Origin: Tenrec ecaudatus
Lineage: Eukaryota > Chordata > Mammalia > Afrosoricida > Tenrecidae
Direction of reading: 5' to 3'
DNA: 64,000 nt
Assembly (NCBI RefSeq): GCF_050624435.1
Contig: NC_134546.1
Coordinates: forward strand, 75,805,700-75,869,699
Shown here: positions 33,001 through 43,724 of the stretch, in pieces
Layout of the letters: each line of letters begins with the position of its first letter
How positions within the stretch are numbered: position 1 is the stretch's first letter
Translations under genes and position numbers: made by a program
Notes under the pieces: model-generated
Told to the model about the DNA's origin: nothing
What the model saw: only the letters and a program-made list of their open reading frames with translations
Database searches by the model: none

Positions 33001-36000
33001 AATGGTGAGCTTTTCATAAAACATTATACTGTCCCAGTCCCCTTTCTTCCCTTTGGATACCCCACAAGAGCTATTGTGTGTGAAGAAACGACTATGGTTG
33101 GGGACCCCATTTATAAGGCCATAATAATACACAAAACAGAGTGTATTAACATGTGAAACTTGTTTTACAAGTGGACAACAAGAGACAGAGGAACATGAGC
33201 AGCAAATACTAGAAGCGACTTGGTCAATGCAGAGACAGCCTTAACTCGGAAATAAGCTCAGAGGGATGTTTATTTGTTACCCCTCTGCAGCTCTTGTGTT
33301 TAAGGATGCCCAACGTTAACGCTTTTGTGAAAGAATGCACCCTAGAGTCCAGGAAAAGCAAGGGGTGGTTAGATGGGTGATGCCAAGAGCCAAGGTGAAG
33401 GCAGAAGCTTAAAAGTACAAAAAATGGATGCAGGAAAGAGATGAATTATCATCCATTCTGTCATCTTGGATTGGAGCATGGGTTCCAAGTTTCTAAGTAA
33501 CGGTGACAGATGGCAAACACCACAACTGTGGGAGAGGACTTATTGGATTGGGTTCTAGGGCATCCCATCCATAGTCTTGAACTTCTATGGAGAGAGAGAA
33601 AAGCTAGTATCTAGGCATGTGCCTGTGAAACATGCTCCACCAGGAGCCTGGAGGGGTACGAGCACTAAACAAATGTGATGGGAAGAGGCTATGCTGTGAC
33701 ATAGTAGGGAGACATTAGCCAGAAGTGGCTAGTTGGATATCCTAGTTGGATGTTGTTGGCATTGCCCTTTTCAACCCCCAGTGAGTTTCTTAGTCGAGGA
33801 GTTGCGAAGTGCAGTTACTTGACAGGGGTGTACGTTTGTGCCCTTATAAAACTAATATGCAAGTCAGGCTACTAGCAAAATATAGAATTTGTTTTTGAGT
33901 CTGTCATGTTCAGTCATCATAAATATCTGAAATATAAGGCTCACCATTCCCTTAGGCCTTAAGTCTAGGTTTCAATCTCAGAACTCTGAGGTAGGCTGGT
34001 TGAAAAACTAAGTTGGATACTGGGCACCTCCTTGATCAACATTCTTATTCTAAGCTTGAGTAAGTTTTAACTCCTTCCAAGAAAAGTTAGTTTATGAAAA
34101 AATACCCCCCACCCCCCCAAAAAAAACCCAACAAACCTGAGTTGTGATAGTAAGAGTCAAGAAATCAATAGATACATTGCCTTGGATAAATCAGGGGAAC
34201 AACACCTCTTTAGAGTGCTGAAAAGATATTACCTTGAAGATTGGGTTCACCTGACCAAAACTTGCTATTGTCAATGGCTTCTTATGTATGTGAAAGAGGG
34301 GCACTAAATAAGGAAGGCAGAAGAATTGATGTGGTTGAGTTGTAGTTCTGGCCAAGAATATCCCAAATACCATGGAAATACATAGTACAAAGAAGTCTGT
34401 CTTGGCAGAAGTAATATCAGAGGGCTACTTAGAGGTAAGGATGGTGAGAGTTCATATTATATACTTTGGACAAGTTATCAAAGATAACAGTTCCTGGAGT
34501 AGGATATTATGTTGGGTAAATTAGAGGGGCGGTGAAAAATAGAAATCCCTCTACTAAATGGATTAACAAAGTTCCTGCAACAATGGGTTTGTACTAAATT
34601 GTGAGGCTCTCACAGGAGTGTTTTGTTCTGTTGTACACTCGGTCCCTGTAGACGGATCTGACTCAATGACAGCTAATATGAAAACAGCCCCAGAAACCAT
34701 GAATTAAACACCCAAGACATACACAAAGACATGCTAATGTGCTAGTTGTGTTTACAAAGTTATTATTTCTCTTATTAAAACAGCAAGGGAGGAAAAAAAT
34801 AAAAGGGAAGAGGTTTCTTTAGTAAAAAAAAAAAGAGAACAAGCAAGGTTACAACAAAATCACTGAGAAATTCCTACCCCTTATTATACCATTCCTATGG
34901 AGGTGAACAGAAGGCAATTCTCTAAGCTCCACATAGGATGCCATATATCACAGTATTTTCATGAATGTGAGCTCTAGTATAAGGACAGCATATAGTCACT
35001 TGGTTGTAAATGACATTTTGTCTTTCACAGAAAGTATAAATTATATAGGTCTCTACATTGAGGGGTCAACAGGAAGATCTGAGGATTCAGCAGAACAAGG
35101 GACTAATGAGAGTTGAGTGGGTTTCAGGCTGCTTAAAAGGTCTATGCGCAATTGAATCAAAATAAAATTTCATGAGACCCTTCCAGCCTAACTGTAAGAT
35201 AGATGAAAATTGATGATTCTGGCATCTAGAGACCAGATTATTGACATAGGATGAATAAACACTGTTTTTCCTTATTTTGTTACTTAAGTTCAAGTTATTG
35301 GGTTCACACAATAGTTTTGAGAGAACACTTACTAATACTTTCTTTGAGACTAGAAATAAACTGATACCAGTGTCAGTTAATGATACTTGAAAAAAAAAGT
35401 AGACCAATATGGATAATGGATCTGCATGAAAAGGTTCTTTTAAAAATTGGAAAGTAGTCAGACACCATATTAAAATGAGTATATAGCGTGATTAATTGTA
35501 ATTTATCCCAAAATTGATTTAACACAAGAAAATAAATACTCAAATATACCTATTGTTTGAAAAACATCACGATCTAAATACACATAGAATATAGACTAAA
35601 CAAAGTCAAAGGTTTTTCACATAAAAAAATCTAACATGAAACAGGTCTAACCCAATATACTATACATTCATGGAGTTGGGGGGGGGATTGAAAATGTCAC
35701 ATATAAGAGGAAGGGGAAAAAGCACCCCACCTCAGAAACAAGACAAACATGCATGCCCATTTTTACCACTCATATTAAAAATTGTACTAACCACACCATC
35801 AGAAAAAAGAATTTTTTAAAAAGGGAAGAAAAATTACTTCCAAAAAGAAATACAAATTCCTTACTCTTCATGATTAATATTTTAAATAGGCCATAAATAC
35901 CATAGCTAGTAAATGTAAAAAAAATTATAGGCTACATTCCAACACAGAAAAGTAACTTTTTTACTTAATCCCCTATTAACTACTAATCCCTAATTCCCAA

Positions 36001-36450
36001 ACCATTATCATATTAACATGTTGAGCATCTTTACAACATACTGATACCCTCCTAAAACACAAAGGAGGGAGGCAGTCATGCTATTTGCCAGAGAGGAACG
36101 AGAACTGGCCAGACGGGAAGAGGCAGTACCAGCGGACTTACAGACACAGGGCAGCACACCAAACTGTTTGGCTCGAAGGGGGCCACTGATTGCCCTCTGA
36201 GATGACTGGTCAAAACGAAAATACAAAAATGTGTGTAAGGTACACTGACAAGCACACACGCACTGTACTCACACAGGCAGGCCGCATACACCAGTGACTT
36301 AAACGTAAAATTATGAAATATGAATGTGATTTTTTTGTGAACCATTTTGAAATAATGATAAATTTGAGAAAAAGGACCAGAAGACTGCCAGAGCAGGAGG
36401 GAGAACCTGTGGACCCGCTCGCTGGCGAGCACTCTGAGAGTGGATCAGGG
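30025..36450. other. Long AT-rich stretch without recognised genes
   Basis: About 6.4 kb in which I recognise no V gene, RNA gene or clear repeat family. A possible SINE tail is at about 34625-34690 ('CTGTAGACGGATCTGACTC', 'AATGACAGCTAATATGA'). Frames of 60-118 codons (for example 35087-35407 and 36076-36432, minus) lack family features. Old, diverged repeats are likely but not demonstrable by eye. Confidence 0.5.
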
Positions 36451-36451
36451 T

Positions 36452-36905
36452 TCCAACCAGAGGGCCCAGACACACATGCGCACAAGTGAGTGTTTTCAAC
36501 CGGTTACCCTAACACAGAGGTTCTCAACCTTCCTAATGCTGTGACCCTTTAATACAGACCCTCATGTTGTGGTGACCCCCAATCATAAAATTATTTTTGC
36601 TGCAGTTTTGCTATGGTTATAAATCAGGCGACCCCTGAGAAAAGGTCGTTCCACCTGCAAAGGGGTCGCGACCCACAGGTTGAGAACTGCTGCCCTAACA
36701 GGACCCTCTAGAGGACCTCCCAAGTGGTGATGAGAAAAATGACTTCAGCCCCACTCGGTCCCAGTGGAAAGGGCCCAAGACAATGGGCGTGCCCAAGGCA
36801 CAAGGACACATTGGAGCATCTCCAACCAGTTGCCAGAATGGGACTCCTGGTCGACCTCCCAAGTGTTGGTGAGGACAATGGCTAAGCCCCATTTGGTGGG
36901 GGTCT
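36452..36905 (+). repeat. Two diverged tandem units of about 140 bp, the first interrupted by a hAT element
   Basis: Unit 1 begins 'AGGGCCCAGACACACATGCG' (about 36460) and continues after the inserted element with 'GGACCTCCCAAGTGGTGATG' and 'CCCCACTCGGTCCC'. Unit 2 begins 'AGGGCCCAAGACAATGGGCG' (about 36771) and continues 'TCGACCTCCCAAGTGTTGG', 'CCCCATTTGGTGGG'. Removing the 36515-36692 insertion and one 8-bp duplication lines the units up. Confidence 0.7.
36515..36692 (+). mobile_element. SPIN/URR1-like non-autonomous hAT-Charlie element
   Basis: 178-bp element. Its left end is CAGAGGTTCTCAACC and its right end, reverse-complemented, is CAGCAGTTCTCAACC, giving a near-perfect terminal inverted repeat. 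Internal 'GCTGTGACCCTTTAATACAG', 'CATGTTGTGGTGACCCCC', 'AAGGGGTCGCGACCCACAGG' matches the SPIN/URR1 type. It is flanked by the perfect 8-bp duplication CCCTAACA (36507-36514 and 36693-36700), the hAT signature. It has no coding capacity and was mobilised in trans. Confidence 0.92.
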
Positions 36906-37441
36906 ATCCATATTTTGCTACAGGGGCAGCCTGGGATCGCAGGTCACCCCGCTGCTCCAGACTTTTCCTCTCTCTGTCTCCCTCCAACACACGTGAACCC
37001 ACGCATGCCTCAGGGGTGAGAGATACAGAGAGTCTGATAGACATCGGGTGAGGTGAGGGGCCACCCCCTGATGTGCAGACAACTTTGCATGTTGACTGGT
37101 CTCTGCTGTGATACCTCCCAGCCCCAGAAGAGGACTTCCCCGCCTTCTCTGAGACTGGAGAGGTGGTTGTGGGCCGGCAGCCAGAGGTTTCCCGGTCCGG
37201 AGAATGACCTCATTGACTTTGCTCCCCGCTGCACACTCCTGGTTCCAATGAGGCCCAGAGGTGGCCACTGAAGGACTTGGCCCCAGCAGGGAAGCACGGG
37301 GAGGAGGCCAGGAGGCAGCCATCCAAGAGAACACATGACTGGCAGGATTGCACGTGGGAGGAAGGGCCCGCCTCCTCCCCAAACGCCCGGGGTCCCCACT
37401 GGCTTGGACATCGGCCTGGGGACACAAGAACCAGAGAGCGA
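36906..37441. other. GC-rich unassigned block
   Basis: High GC and long overlapping frames on both strands (for example 36918-37427 and 37010-37540, minus), none with a recognisable domain. It abuts the 3' terminus of the 28S pseudogene but does not resemble a 28S 3' external spacer that I know. Confidence 0.45.
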
Positions 37442-38240
37442 GACAAACCCTGTGTCCAGGGGCTTACTTTCAAAAGATCGCAGGGAGGGAGCTGCTGTGC
37501 TCCGTAGGAAACCCCAACCAAGAAGCAGGCCATCTGACAATGGTTTATCAAGAGGTTACCCACCAACATGCGGTGTGTGACAGGCGGGTGAGGGGGCTGC
37601 CACCTTGCTCATCCCAGCACCCAGTGCAGACTCACATCCACAGACAGCCACAGCCCAGGGCAGCAGGGTTGGAGGCTGTCCAAGCCCAACAGTGGCTCCC
37701 TGGCGCTGCCCTAGCCTTCATGCAATTTAAAAGTCTTTCTGTCTTAAGCCCACAGAAGGCAGCATCGCCCCTTTGGCTCCTCCACTAAACACAGACACCC
37801 AATGGGAACCTGCAGTTCCTCTCCTTCTGAGCAGGGTTACCATGGTAACAACACATCATCAGTATATAAAACTAATCTGTCTCAAGATGGCCTAAACCAG
37901 CTCACATTCCCTATTAGTGGGTGAACCATCCAATGTTTGGTGAATTCTGCTTCACAGCAAAAGAAAGAGTTGACATTGAAGGACCAAAAAGCGACATCAC
38001 TATGAATGCATGGCCACTATATGCCAGTTATCCCTGTGGTAACTTTCCCAAAACCTGCTGCTTAAAACCCCAAAGGTCAGAAGGATCCCAAGGTCCTGAT
38101 TTCAAGGTCTGTATTCCTACTGAAAATCAAGAGCAAGCAAGCTTTACACCTTCTGCTCCAAGGGAGGTTTCTGATCTCCCAGAGCTCGCCTTAGGACACA
38201 TGCATTACCTTTTCCAGATGTACCACCCCAGTCAAACAAC
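37442..38240 (-). pseudogene. RNA28S: 28S rRNA 3'-end pseudogene
   Basis: The + strand is the reverse complement of the last ~800 nt of 28S rRNA. Starting exactly at the rRNA 3' terminus (GACAAACCCTGTGTCCAGGG, compare GACAAACCCTTGTGTCGAGGG), it includes 'ACTTTCAAAAGATCGCAG', 'TGGTTTATCAAGAGGTTACC' (38 kb side next), a shortened expansion segment, 'GGGTTACCATGGTAACAACA', 'CACATCATCAGTATATAAAA', 'CCCTATTAGTGGGTGAACCA', 'TTGAAGGACCAAAAAGCGAC', 'GCCAGTTATCCCTGTGGTAA' and 'TCGCCTTAGGACACATGC'. Many substitutions, so it is not a working rRNA gene. Any protein frames here are shadows. Confidence 0.93.
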
Positions 38241-38244
38241 CCAT

Positions 38245-38606
38245 CTGAGCCTGCAAAATCCTTGCCTGCCCCGGAGAGGGGTTCCAAGGAGGCTCCAGCT
38301 AAGACTCAGAGGAAGCACAGCAAGAAATGTCAGTGCAGCAGCAAGGAGATCTATTCCATGTATGTCAACAAGGTGCTCAAGTAGGTCCATGTGGACTCTA
38401 GCATGTCGTCCAGGTTCATGGACATCGTGAACTCGTTGGTCAACGACACCTTCATGCACATCACCCACCAGGCATCTCAACTGGCACATTACAAATAGCA
38501 CTCGAACATCCAGGCGGCATTGTGCCTGATGCTGCCTGGACAACTGACCACGCGTGCCATGGTCGAGGGCACCAGGGCACTCGCTCAATCCACCAGCTCC
38601 ATGTAA
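38245..38606 (+). pseudogene. Histone H2B pseudogene
   Basis: Reads as H2B from its N terminus: PEPAKS then [20 protein letters not shown], the alpha-1 region [15 protein letters not shown] followed by an in-frame stop, VHVDSSMSS, FMDIVNSLVNDTF (compare AMGIMNSFVNDIF), HQASQLAHYK with a second stop, LPGQL and EGTRALAQSTSSM before TAA (38604-38606). The start codon is lost at the junction with the 28S pseudogene. Two or more nonsense codons make it dead. Downstream GGGGCCATTTCAGGGCCAC (38641-38659) is a degraded histone 3' stem-loop. The exact H2B paralogue cannot be assigned. Confidence 0.9.
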
Positions 38607-38640
38607 ATTGTCCTTCAGTCTGCCCGCGCTCAAAACCCAA

Positions 38641-38659
38641 GGGGCCATTTCAGGGCCAC
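38641..38659 (+). terminator. Degraded histone mRNA 3' stem-loop
   Basis: GGGGCCATTTCAGGGCCAC resembles the SLBP-binding hairpin GGCTCTTTTCAGAGCC with a TTTC-type loop, 35 bp after the H2B stop; the normal distance is a few tens of bases. Confidence 0.7.
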
Positions 38660-38714
38660 TTCCGTTTTCATCCCAAAGCAAGAGGTCAAACATGATGGCA
38701 CTACCTAGTTTTTG

Positions 38715-39260
38715 GTTTGTTTGTTTGCTTTGGTTTTTGACTTGTGCATAGTTTATTTCATGATGTAGATCTTCTTTTCCTTTGGAATACTTTTTGGGGC
38801 ACTGAATACACACATCTCACAATTCAATAGTTCAAACATCTCAAGAAGAATTGTAAAATCATTACGATTGATTTCACAACATTCTCTTTTTCCACCACGA
38901 TTAAATCGCCTTTAAAATACTGCTCAGTTCCCTCCTTGCTTAATTTTTTACTCCTCAAATTGCCTCGCTCTCCTCAATGCAGCCACCACCCATCCCCACC
39001 CCCACCCCAATCAGACATCCCTACAAACCCTCCCATCATTTTTTATCTGTAGGCATCCACTCTTTCTGTGCTTCACAAACTGATAAACCTAACAGAAACA
39101 ATAATGAACAGAAACAAAATTTAGTGGGAAGAAAATAACCATAGTAATATATAGATAGAAATATAAACATGGAGTAAGAAAATAGGACCACCATTAATAG
39201 TTTAAAAACCAGGCAAGACGTCTTTGTCATGTAACCAGGAAGAGATCCTTGCACCTAGAA
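38715..39260 (-). mobile_element. Probable L1 3' UTR fragment, minus strand
   Basis: 'CAATTCAATAGTTCAAACAT', 'CTCAAGAAGAATTGTAAAAT' and 'CTTTTTCCACCACG' recall the internal 3' UTR of mammalian L1 subfamilies in antisense orientation. Weak by eye; boundaries uncertain. Confidence 0.4.
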
Positions 39261-39274
39261 CAGACTCTGGTCGG

Positions 39275-39282
39275 GTCTAGAG
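39275..39282 (+). repeat. 8-bp target-site duplication, left (hAT)
   Basis: GTCTAGAG; identical copy at 40712-40719. Confidence 0.93.
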
Positions 39283-40711
39283 TAAGGTGACCAGATTTTA
39301 CCATTGGTAAAGAGCGACACCATTGACCGGGGGTGGTGTGGGGTGGGAGGGCGTTCTTGATTAAAAATTTGGTCTATATGGAGCAACAAAAATTTTCATT
39401 GAATGCAAAAATAGTATTGTAATATATTTTTAAAATTTCAACATAAGTATAATTTATTAATATAATACATTAAAATTATGTATAGTATTATTTTATTATT
39501 TGGCATATTTCTCATTTGAGTGAATTTTTTTAGCAGATTGCTGTCGTTGTTTAAAAGGTCATGAAATTTTTCACAAGTATTTGTTAAAGTATATTTCACA
39601 CAAAAAATGGCTTTCTAAGTCTCAACACATAATTGTGATTTTTTATGTCCTCACTTTATTTACCGTAGAATAAACATGTTCAGTCACAGCATTAGTTCCT
39701 GGTAAGGACAGCGCGGAATTTTTAGTGCATTATTGTATGGAACATGGTTTGTTTCGAAATGATGAAATATTTCTAACCATTTGTTCTCTATTGTGATTTT
39801 TGCTGATGCCCAAGATTTAACCTTTTCCTTATCAATATATATTTTTAATAATGATACCTCATTAAAAAGATAATTTTTCGGACATATTACTATATGGGAA
39901 TTTTTGAGTAATATGATTGAATGATTTTCGCAAATCATGCCAATTTTAATGTAACCCAATGAAAAATTTCAATATCATTTTAATGTACCATCCACTCTTC
40001 CAAATAATCTATGCAATTACTATAGAACTTTTTAACGTGATTCATGATATCTACACAATTTATTGCACCTTGTTCTTCTAGGTGGCTTATACTATTACGG
40101 ATAGTTAAGGGAAGAAAATTATTTTCTAGCTGCTCTTGACACTGAAATTTTAAATTATTAACTTCATTTGCTACTTCAATTACTGAAATTCTGTCACCTT
40201 CAGTAAGTTTCATAGCATTTTAGAAAAAAAAGCTGCTTGATTGTGTACAAACTGTACCCAAATTTTTTAGATTCTTTTTCAAAAAACTCTTTTAAAATTC
40301 TAGGACATTTATCCTGTGATAGAAAGTAGGATTTCAAAGGATCGTATATTTTCAAAATTCTTTCGACAGCTGGCAAAAGAGCTGACCAGCGCGTTTTACT
40401 GTATCCAAGTATTTTATGATATTCGATTTCTGCAGTTTCACAAAATTCTTTAAGCATTTCAACGTGCAGTGTATATACAGAAATAAGAATATATTTTAAT
40501 AACAATATTTTCCACATCTACGGGCAACAAATCAGCAGCTGTTTGAATGGTGTTATGTGTTGTGTATATTCCTTTCCTGTTCTCCTGCCATTACCTAGCT
40601 TGTCGTGCATTCTTTCCAAAAATCGGGACTTTTTTAAAACGCCGCAGGACGGGGGACAACGTGTTAAAAATTGGGACTGTCAGGCCAAAAGCGGGATGTC
40701 TGGTCACCTTA
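39283..40711 (-). mobile_element. hAT DNA transposon, internally deleted, with transposase remnants
   Basis: 1.43-kb element. Left end TAAGGTGACCAGATTTT; right end, reverse-complemented, TAAGGTGACCAGACATCC; so a 13-bp inverted repeat with identical first bases. It is flanked by the perfect 8-bp duplication GTCTAGAG. The minus strand encodes three neighbouring transposase pieces: 40200-40517 (EFCETAEIEYHKILGYSKTR, WSALLPAVERIL, LKSYFLSQDKCP), 39980-40213 and 39684-39959, the central and C-terminal part of a hAT transposase as found in BED-finger-type elements. The N-terminal BED zinc finger is missing, so it is internally deleted and inactive. The family name is not certain. Confidence 0.88.
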
Positions 40712-40719
40712 GTCTAGAG
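40712..40719 (+). repeat. 8-bp target-site duplication, right (hAT)
   Basis: GTCTAGAG, identical to 39275-39282. Confidence 0.93.
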
Positions 40720-41770
40720 GGAGGTCAGCAGAAGCAAGACCCTGGGACTCACCTTTGAGCTGAGGAGGTACAAGGAATCTCGGGGAGGAGGCGCTGCTGT
40801 GTGATCGCAAACGAGGGAGGGGGTTAGGAAAGACCCTCAAAATGAGAATCAGGGAACCCCGAAGCCTGAAACCCCAGCCTAGGATTCCCCTTTCTCCCAT
40901 AGGGATTCCCACCACAAAGTGCAGGCAACCCATTCAAACACGTGAAACAGGATCAGACTCTGGGGGCACCCACCCACCTCTTCCCAGGAGAGGGGTGTTG
41001 GCAAGGCTTGCAGGAAGGAGCTAAAGGGCGCTAACAGACTGCTATGTGCAGCAGGGTCACCATAAAATGGCCGCAGTGCACATCCACGAACCTAGAGCCT
41101 AGCACCCTTACCTAGGAGCACAGCAACAAGGTGGTCAGGCTGTAGGTGCTTCTCAAGCACCTGGTGAAGCACACAGGAGAGTAGCATCTGCATGCATGCT
41201 GTGAGCTGCAGTTCAGGCTAGGACACCACCACTTCTGCCCCGTCTGGGCGTGACCCGGGGTGGGAGGAGTTGGGTCTCCGCCTTCACTTCCCCTTCCTGG
41301 CGGCTCTTGCCATGCCCCTTTCCTTTGCTGCACAAACCCTGTGCCTGGCAAGGGGTGGGCGGGGTCTTGGGAGGAACCAGTTAGAGGGGTCCACCGTACT
41401 GGCCCACAGCTGAGGCTGAGGCTGCAGCTGCAAAGACTCAGATAACAATGGCCGAGGCACCTGGGGCCAGAAAAGGTACAATCCCGTTGCACAGAGACTG
41501 TGCATGGGTGACATGGATGAAATAGAGCCATGTACATGGAGGGTGTAAGCCTGTGATCAGATTCCCCGGATGTACATCCTCCTAAGCAATGCAAAACACC
41601 CAACAATCCAAATCTGCCAAAGTGTTATTGGAACTGAAGCAGGAACTGAGAGTAATGATCTTTGCAGTGAAGGACCATTCTATGCCCCAAAGCATTGTTG
41701 TGTATACCTGATTTTCAGGGGAAAAACTGACAGGGTAGCACTGAACCTGTGAGTTTCCAAGATTAAATCT
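40720..41770. other. GC-rich unassigned block
   Basis: GC-rich sequence with overlapping frames on both strands (for example 41112-41606, minus) and no domain. It is the target context of the hAT insertion. An L1 5' UTR or old CpG island is possible. Confidence 0.4.
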
Positions 41771-41774
41771 TTGC

Positions 41775-41870
41775 TGGAATAGAAAGCTCCGCCTTTTCCT
41801 GTGGCACGATTGGTGGTTTCAAACTGCTAGTCTCACGGTTAACAGCCCAGCTTGTAACGTCTACATAAAC
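41775..41870 (-). repeat. AfroSINE-like fragment, minus strand
   Basis: Minus strand: 'GGGCTGTTAACCGTGAGACT', 'AGCAGTTTGAAACCACCAAT', 'GCGGAGCTTTCTATTCC' in SINE order; 5' head missing. Confidence 0.7.
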
Positions 41871-42266
41871 AGGGCTTCTTGTTTGTATATTGTAGATTCA
41901 CCCACAATAGCATGCAAGTGTAGGCCAAATGGATGCCTAGGTTATAAAAACTACTTTCCATCGGATTGCAAACCAAAAGTTAGTGATTAATCACCAGAAC
42001 TAGATGTGCCCAGCTAGCACTACCGAGTGCTCCAAAAGGAATCCCATTACAACGTCCTGGATAGAGTGGGGGGAAATGTGGATCCAAACTCAAAATCACA
42101 AAAAAGACCCTCAAAATAGTGGCCTTTACTCACCTTTCAGGTCCAGAACCGAACTCAATCCCATGATAGACTAACCATCCATGTAAATAAGATCAAAAGG
42201 ACAGTATTTACCCAACAACAAAAGAGGAAATGAGGAGGAATGGAAACAAGAAAGCCTTGGAGAGAG
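41870..42266. other. Unassigned sequence
   Basis: Nothing recognised. Confidence 0.5.
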
Positions 42267-42267
42267 T

Positions 42268-42653
42268 GGTGTGATTGTTGTTGTTGTTGTTGTTGTTAGT
42301 TGCCCTCAAGTAGGGTCTAGCTCATGGAGAACCTATGTACAGATGAATGAAACACTGCAAAATCCTGCTACATCTCACAGTAATTTTTGTTTGAGCCCAT
42401 TGTTGCAGCCAATGATTCAATCCCTCCTAAGGGTCTTCCTCTTTTTTGTTGCCCTTCTGCCTTACCAAACCTGATACCTTTTTACAGGGACTGGTCTCTC
42501 CTGATAACACATCCAAAGTACATGAGACAGCGTCTCACCATTCTCATTCTCAGGAGCATTCTAACTGTACTTCTAAAATGGGTTTATTTGTTCCTCTGGA
42601 AGTCCATGGTTCTCTCAGTATTCTTCACCAAAACCATAATTCAAATGATGCAG
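42268..42653 (-). mobile_element. RTE/BovB-like 3' part with (GTT)n tail
   Basis: The GTT run at about 42272-42298 is the antisense of the 3' microsatellite tail. It is followed by antisense RTE blocks 'TTGCAGCCAATGATTCAATC', 'GGGACTGGTCTCTCCTGATA', 'ACACATCCAAAGTACATGAG' and 'CCAAAACCATAATTCAAATG'. Confidence 0.85.
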
Positions 42654-42850
42654 GGAGTATTAAAAGAATATCGAAGGAATACACCAAGCAAGAGATAGCA
42701 TAAGATCAAGAACTCAAGGAAGAAATCCAAATGGTCTTGAAGATATTTTCAAAAAACAAAGCTCCAGGAATTGACAGAACACCAGTTAAAATGTTTCAAC
42801 CAGCTCATGAAGCACAGAAAGCATTCAATTCCCCATGTAAGAAATTTGAA
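42654..42850 (+). mobile_element. RTE/BovB-like coding piece in opposite orientation
   Basis: The + strand reads sense RTE coding sequence: 'CAAGAACTCAAGGAAGAAAT' and 'AACAAAGCTCCAGGAATTGA' (KNKAPGID, the block before the reverse transcriptase core), then 'GTTAAAATGTTTCAACCAGC'. It joins the antisense 3' part at about 42653, giving an inverted 5' segment. Confidence 0.8.
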
Positions 42851-43560
42851 ACAGCTGCCAGAGAAGAATAATTATTACGTTGAAACTCAACCTGTTCCAT
42901 ATATTTAAATATATCATCAATCTTCTCATTCGGTGAATTCTCATCAATCTATGTTGTTCCAATACCTCTGCCTCATCATGAACTGGCTAATGTTGTACAT
43001 GTTGATATTAACGATCACACATTGCAGGGGAAATTTTTCTCGCAGAAATACCTAGAAAATTGTGGGATTTATTTTAATTTGTAAAACACAGGGAAGCTCT
43101 GCTGTCACTAGTAGATAGGATCCAGGGACTCTTACTTTTAAATCACAAATAATTATGTAAGTCAATATATCAATTATGCTAACATTAAGAAACCTTGGTA
43201 TAAAGCCTTAAACTTATCAAATAAATAGAAATTTCCAACTGAAGAAAATAAATGACAATTTATGAAAATTATAATTATGACAAACTACCTTGACCAAATC
43301 ATACTAGAACCCTTAACATTTTATAAATACATAGATGGTATTAATAAAAGCACAATTGTATTTATCCACACATTTATACATAGTTTACTGTAGCCAAGAA
43401 GAGGTATAGTTTATACAAGTGTTAGTAAAATAAATTCCACATTCATGTTTTTATTCCAAATAAAACATGCTTAAACATACATCTGCTATCAGTGAATGTC
43501 TGTGGCCATATTTTCTCAGTAACACACTTAACTTGGTTTCATTGGGATGACTTAAAATAC
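42850..43560. other. Unassigned AT-rich sequence
   Basis: Nothing recognised. Confidence 0.5.
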
Positions 43561-43724
43561 ATCTGTTTGTGTGTGAGTCAGGAAACAAAGAAAGAAAGAA
43601 AGTAGGCCAACAGAAATCCTGTCTTCTGCACCCTAGACATTTTTTAAATGGATCAAGCACTATAAAGAATATAGTGGAAACTTCACAGCTGAGCCAGAGG
43701 GGAAAAAGTCAACTGGTACAAATG

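Noticed and set aside
36918..37788. Several overlapping 70-176-codon frames
   Set aside because: GC-rich sequence on both strands; the part from 37442 is the 28S pseudogene, and no protein domain is visible.
37921..38430. 169-codon plus-strand frame
   Set aside because: Reads through antisense 28S rRNA into the H2B pseudogene; not a gene.
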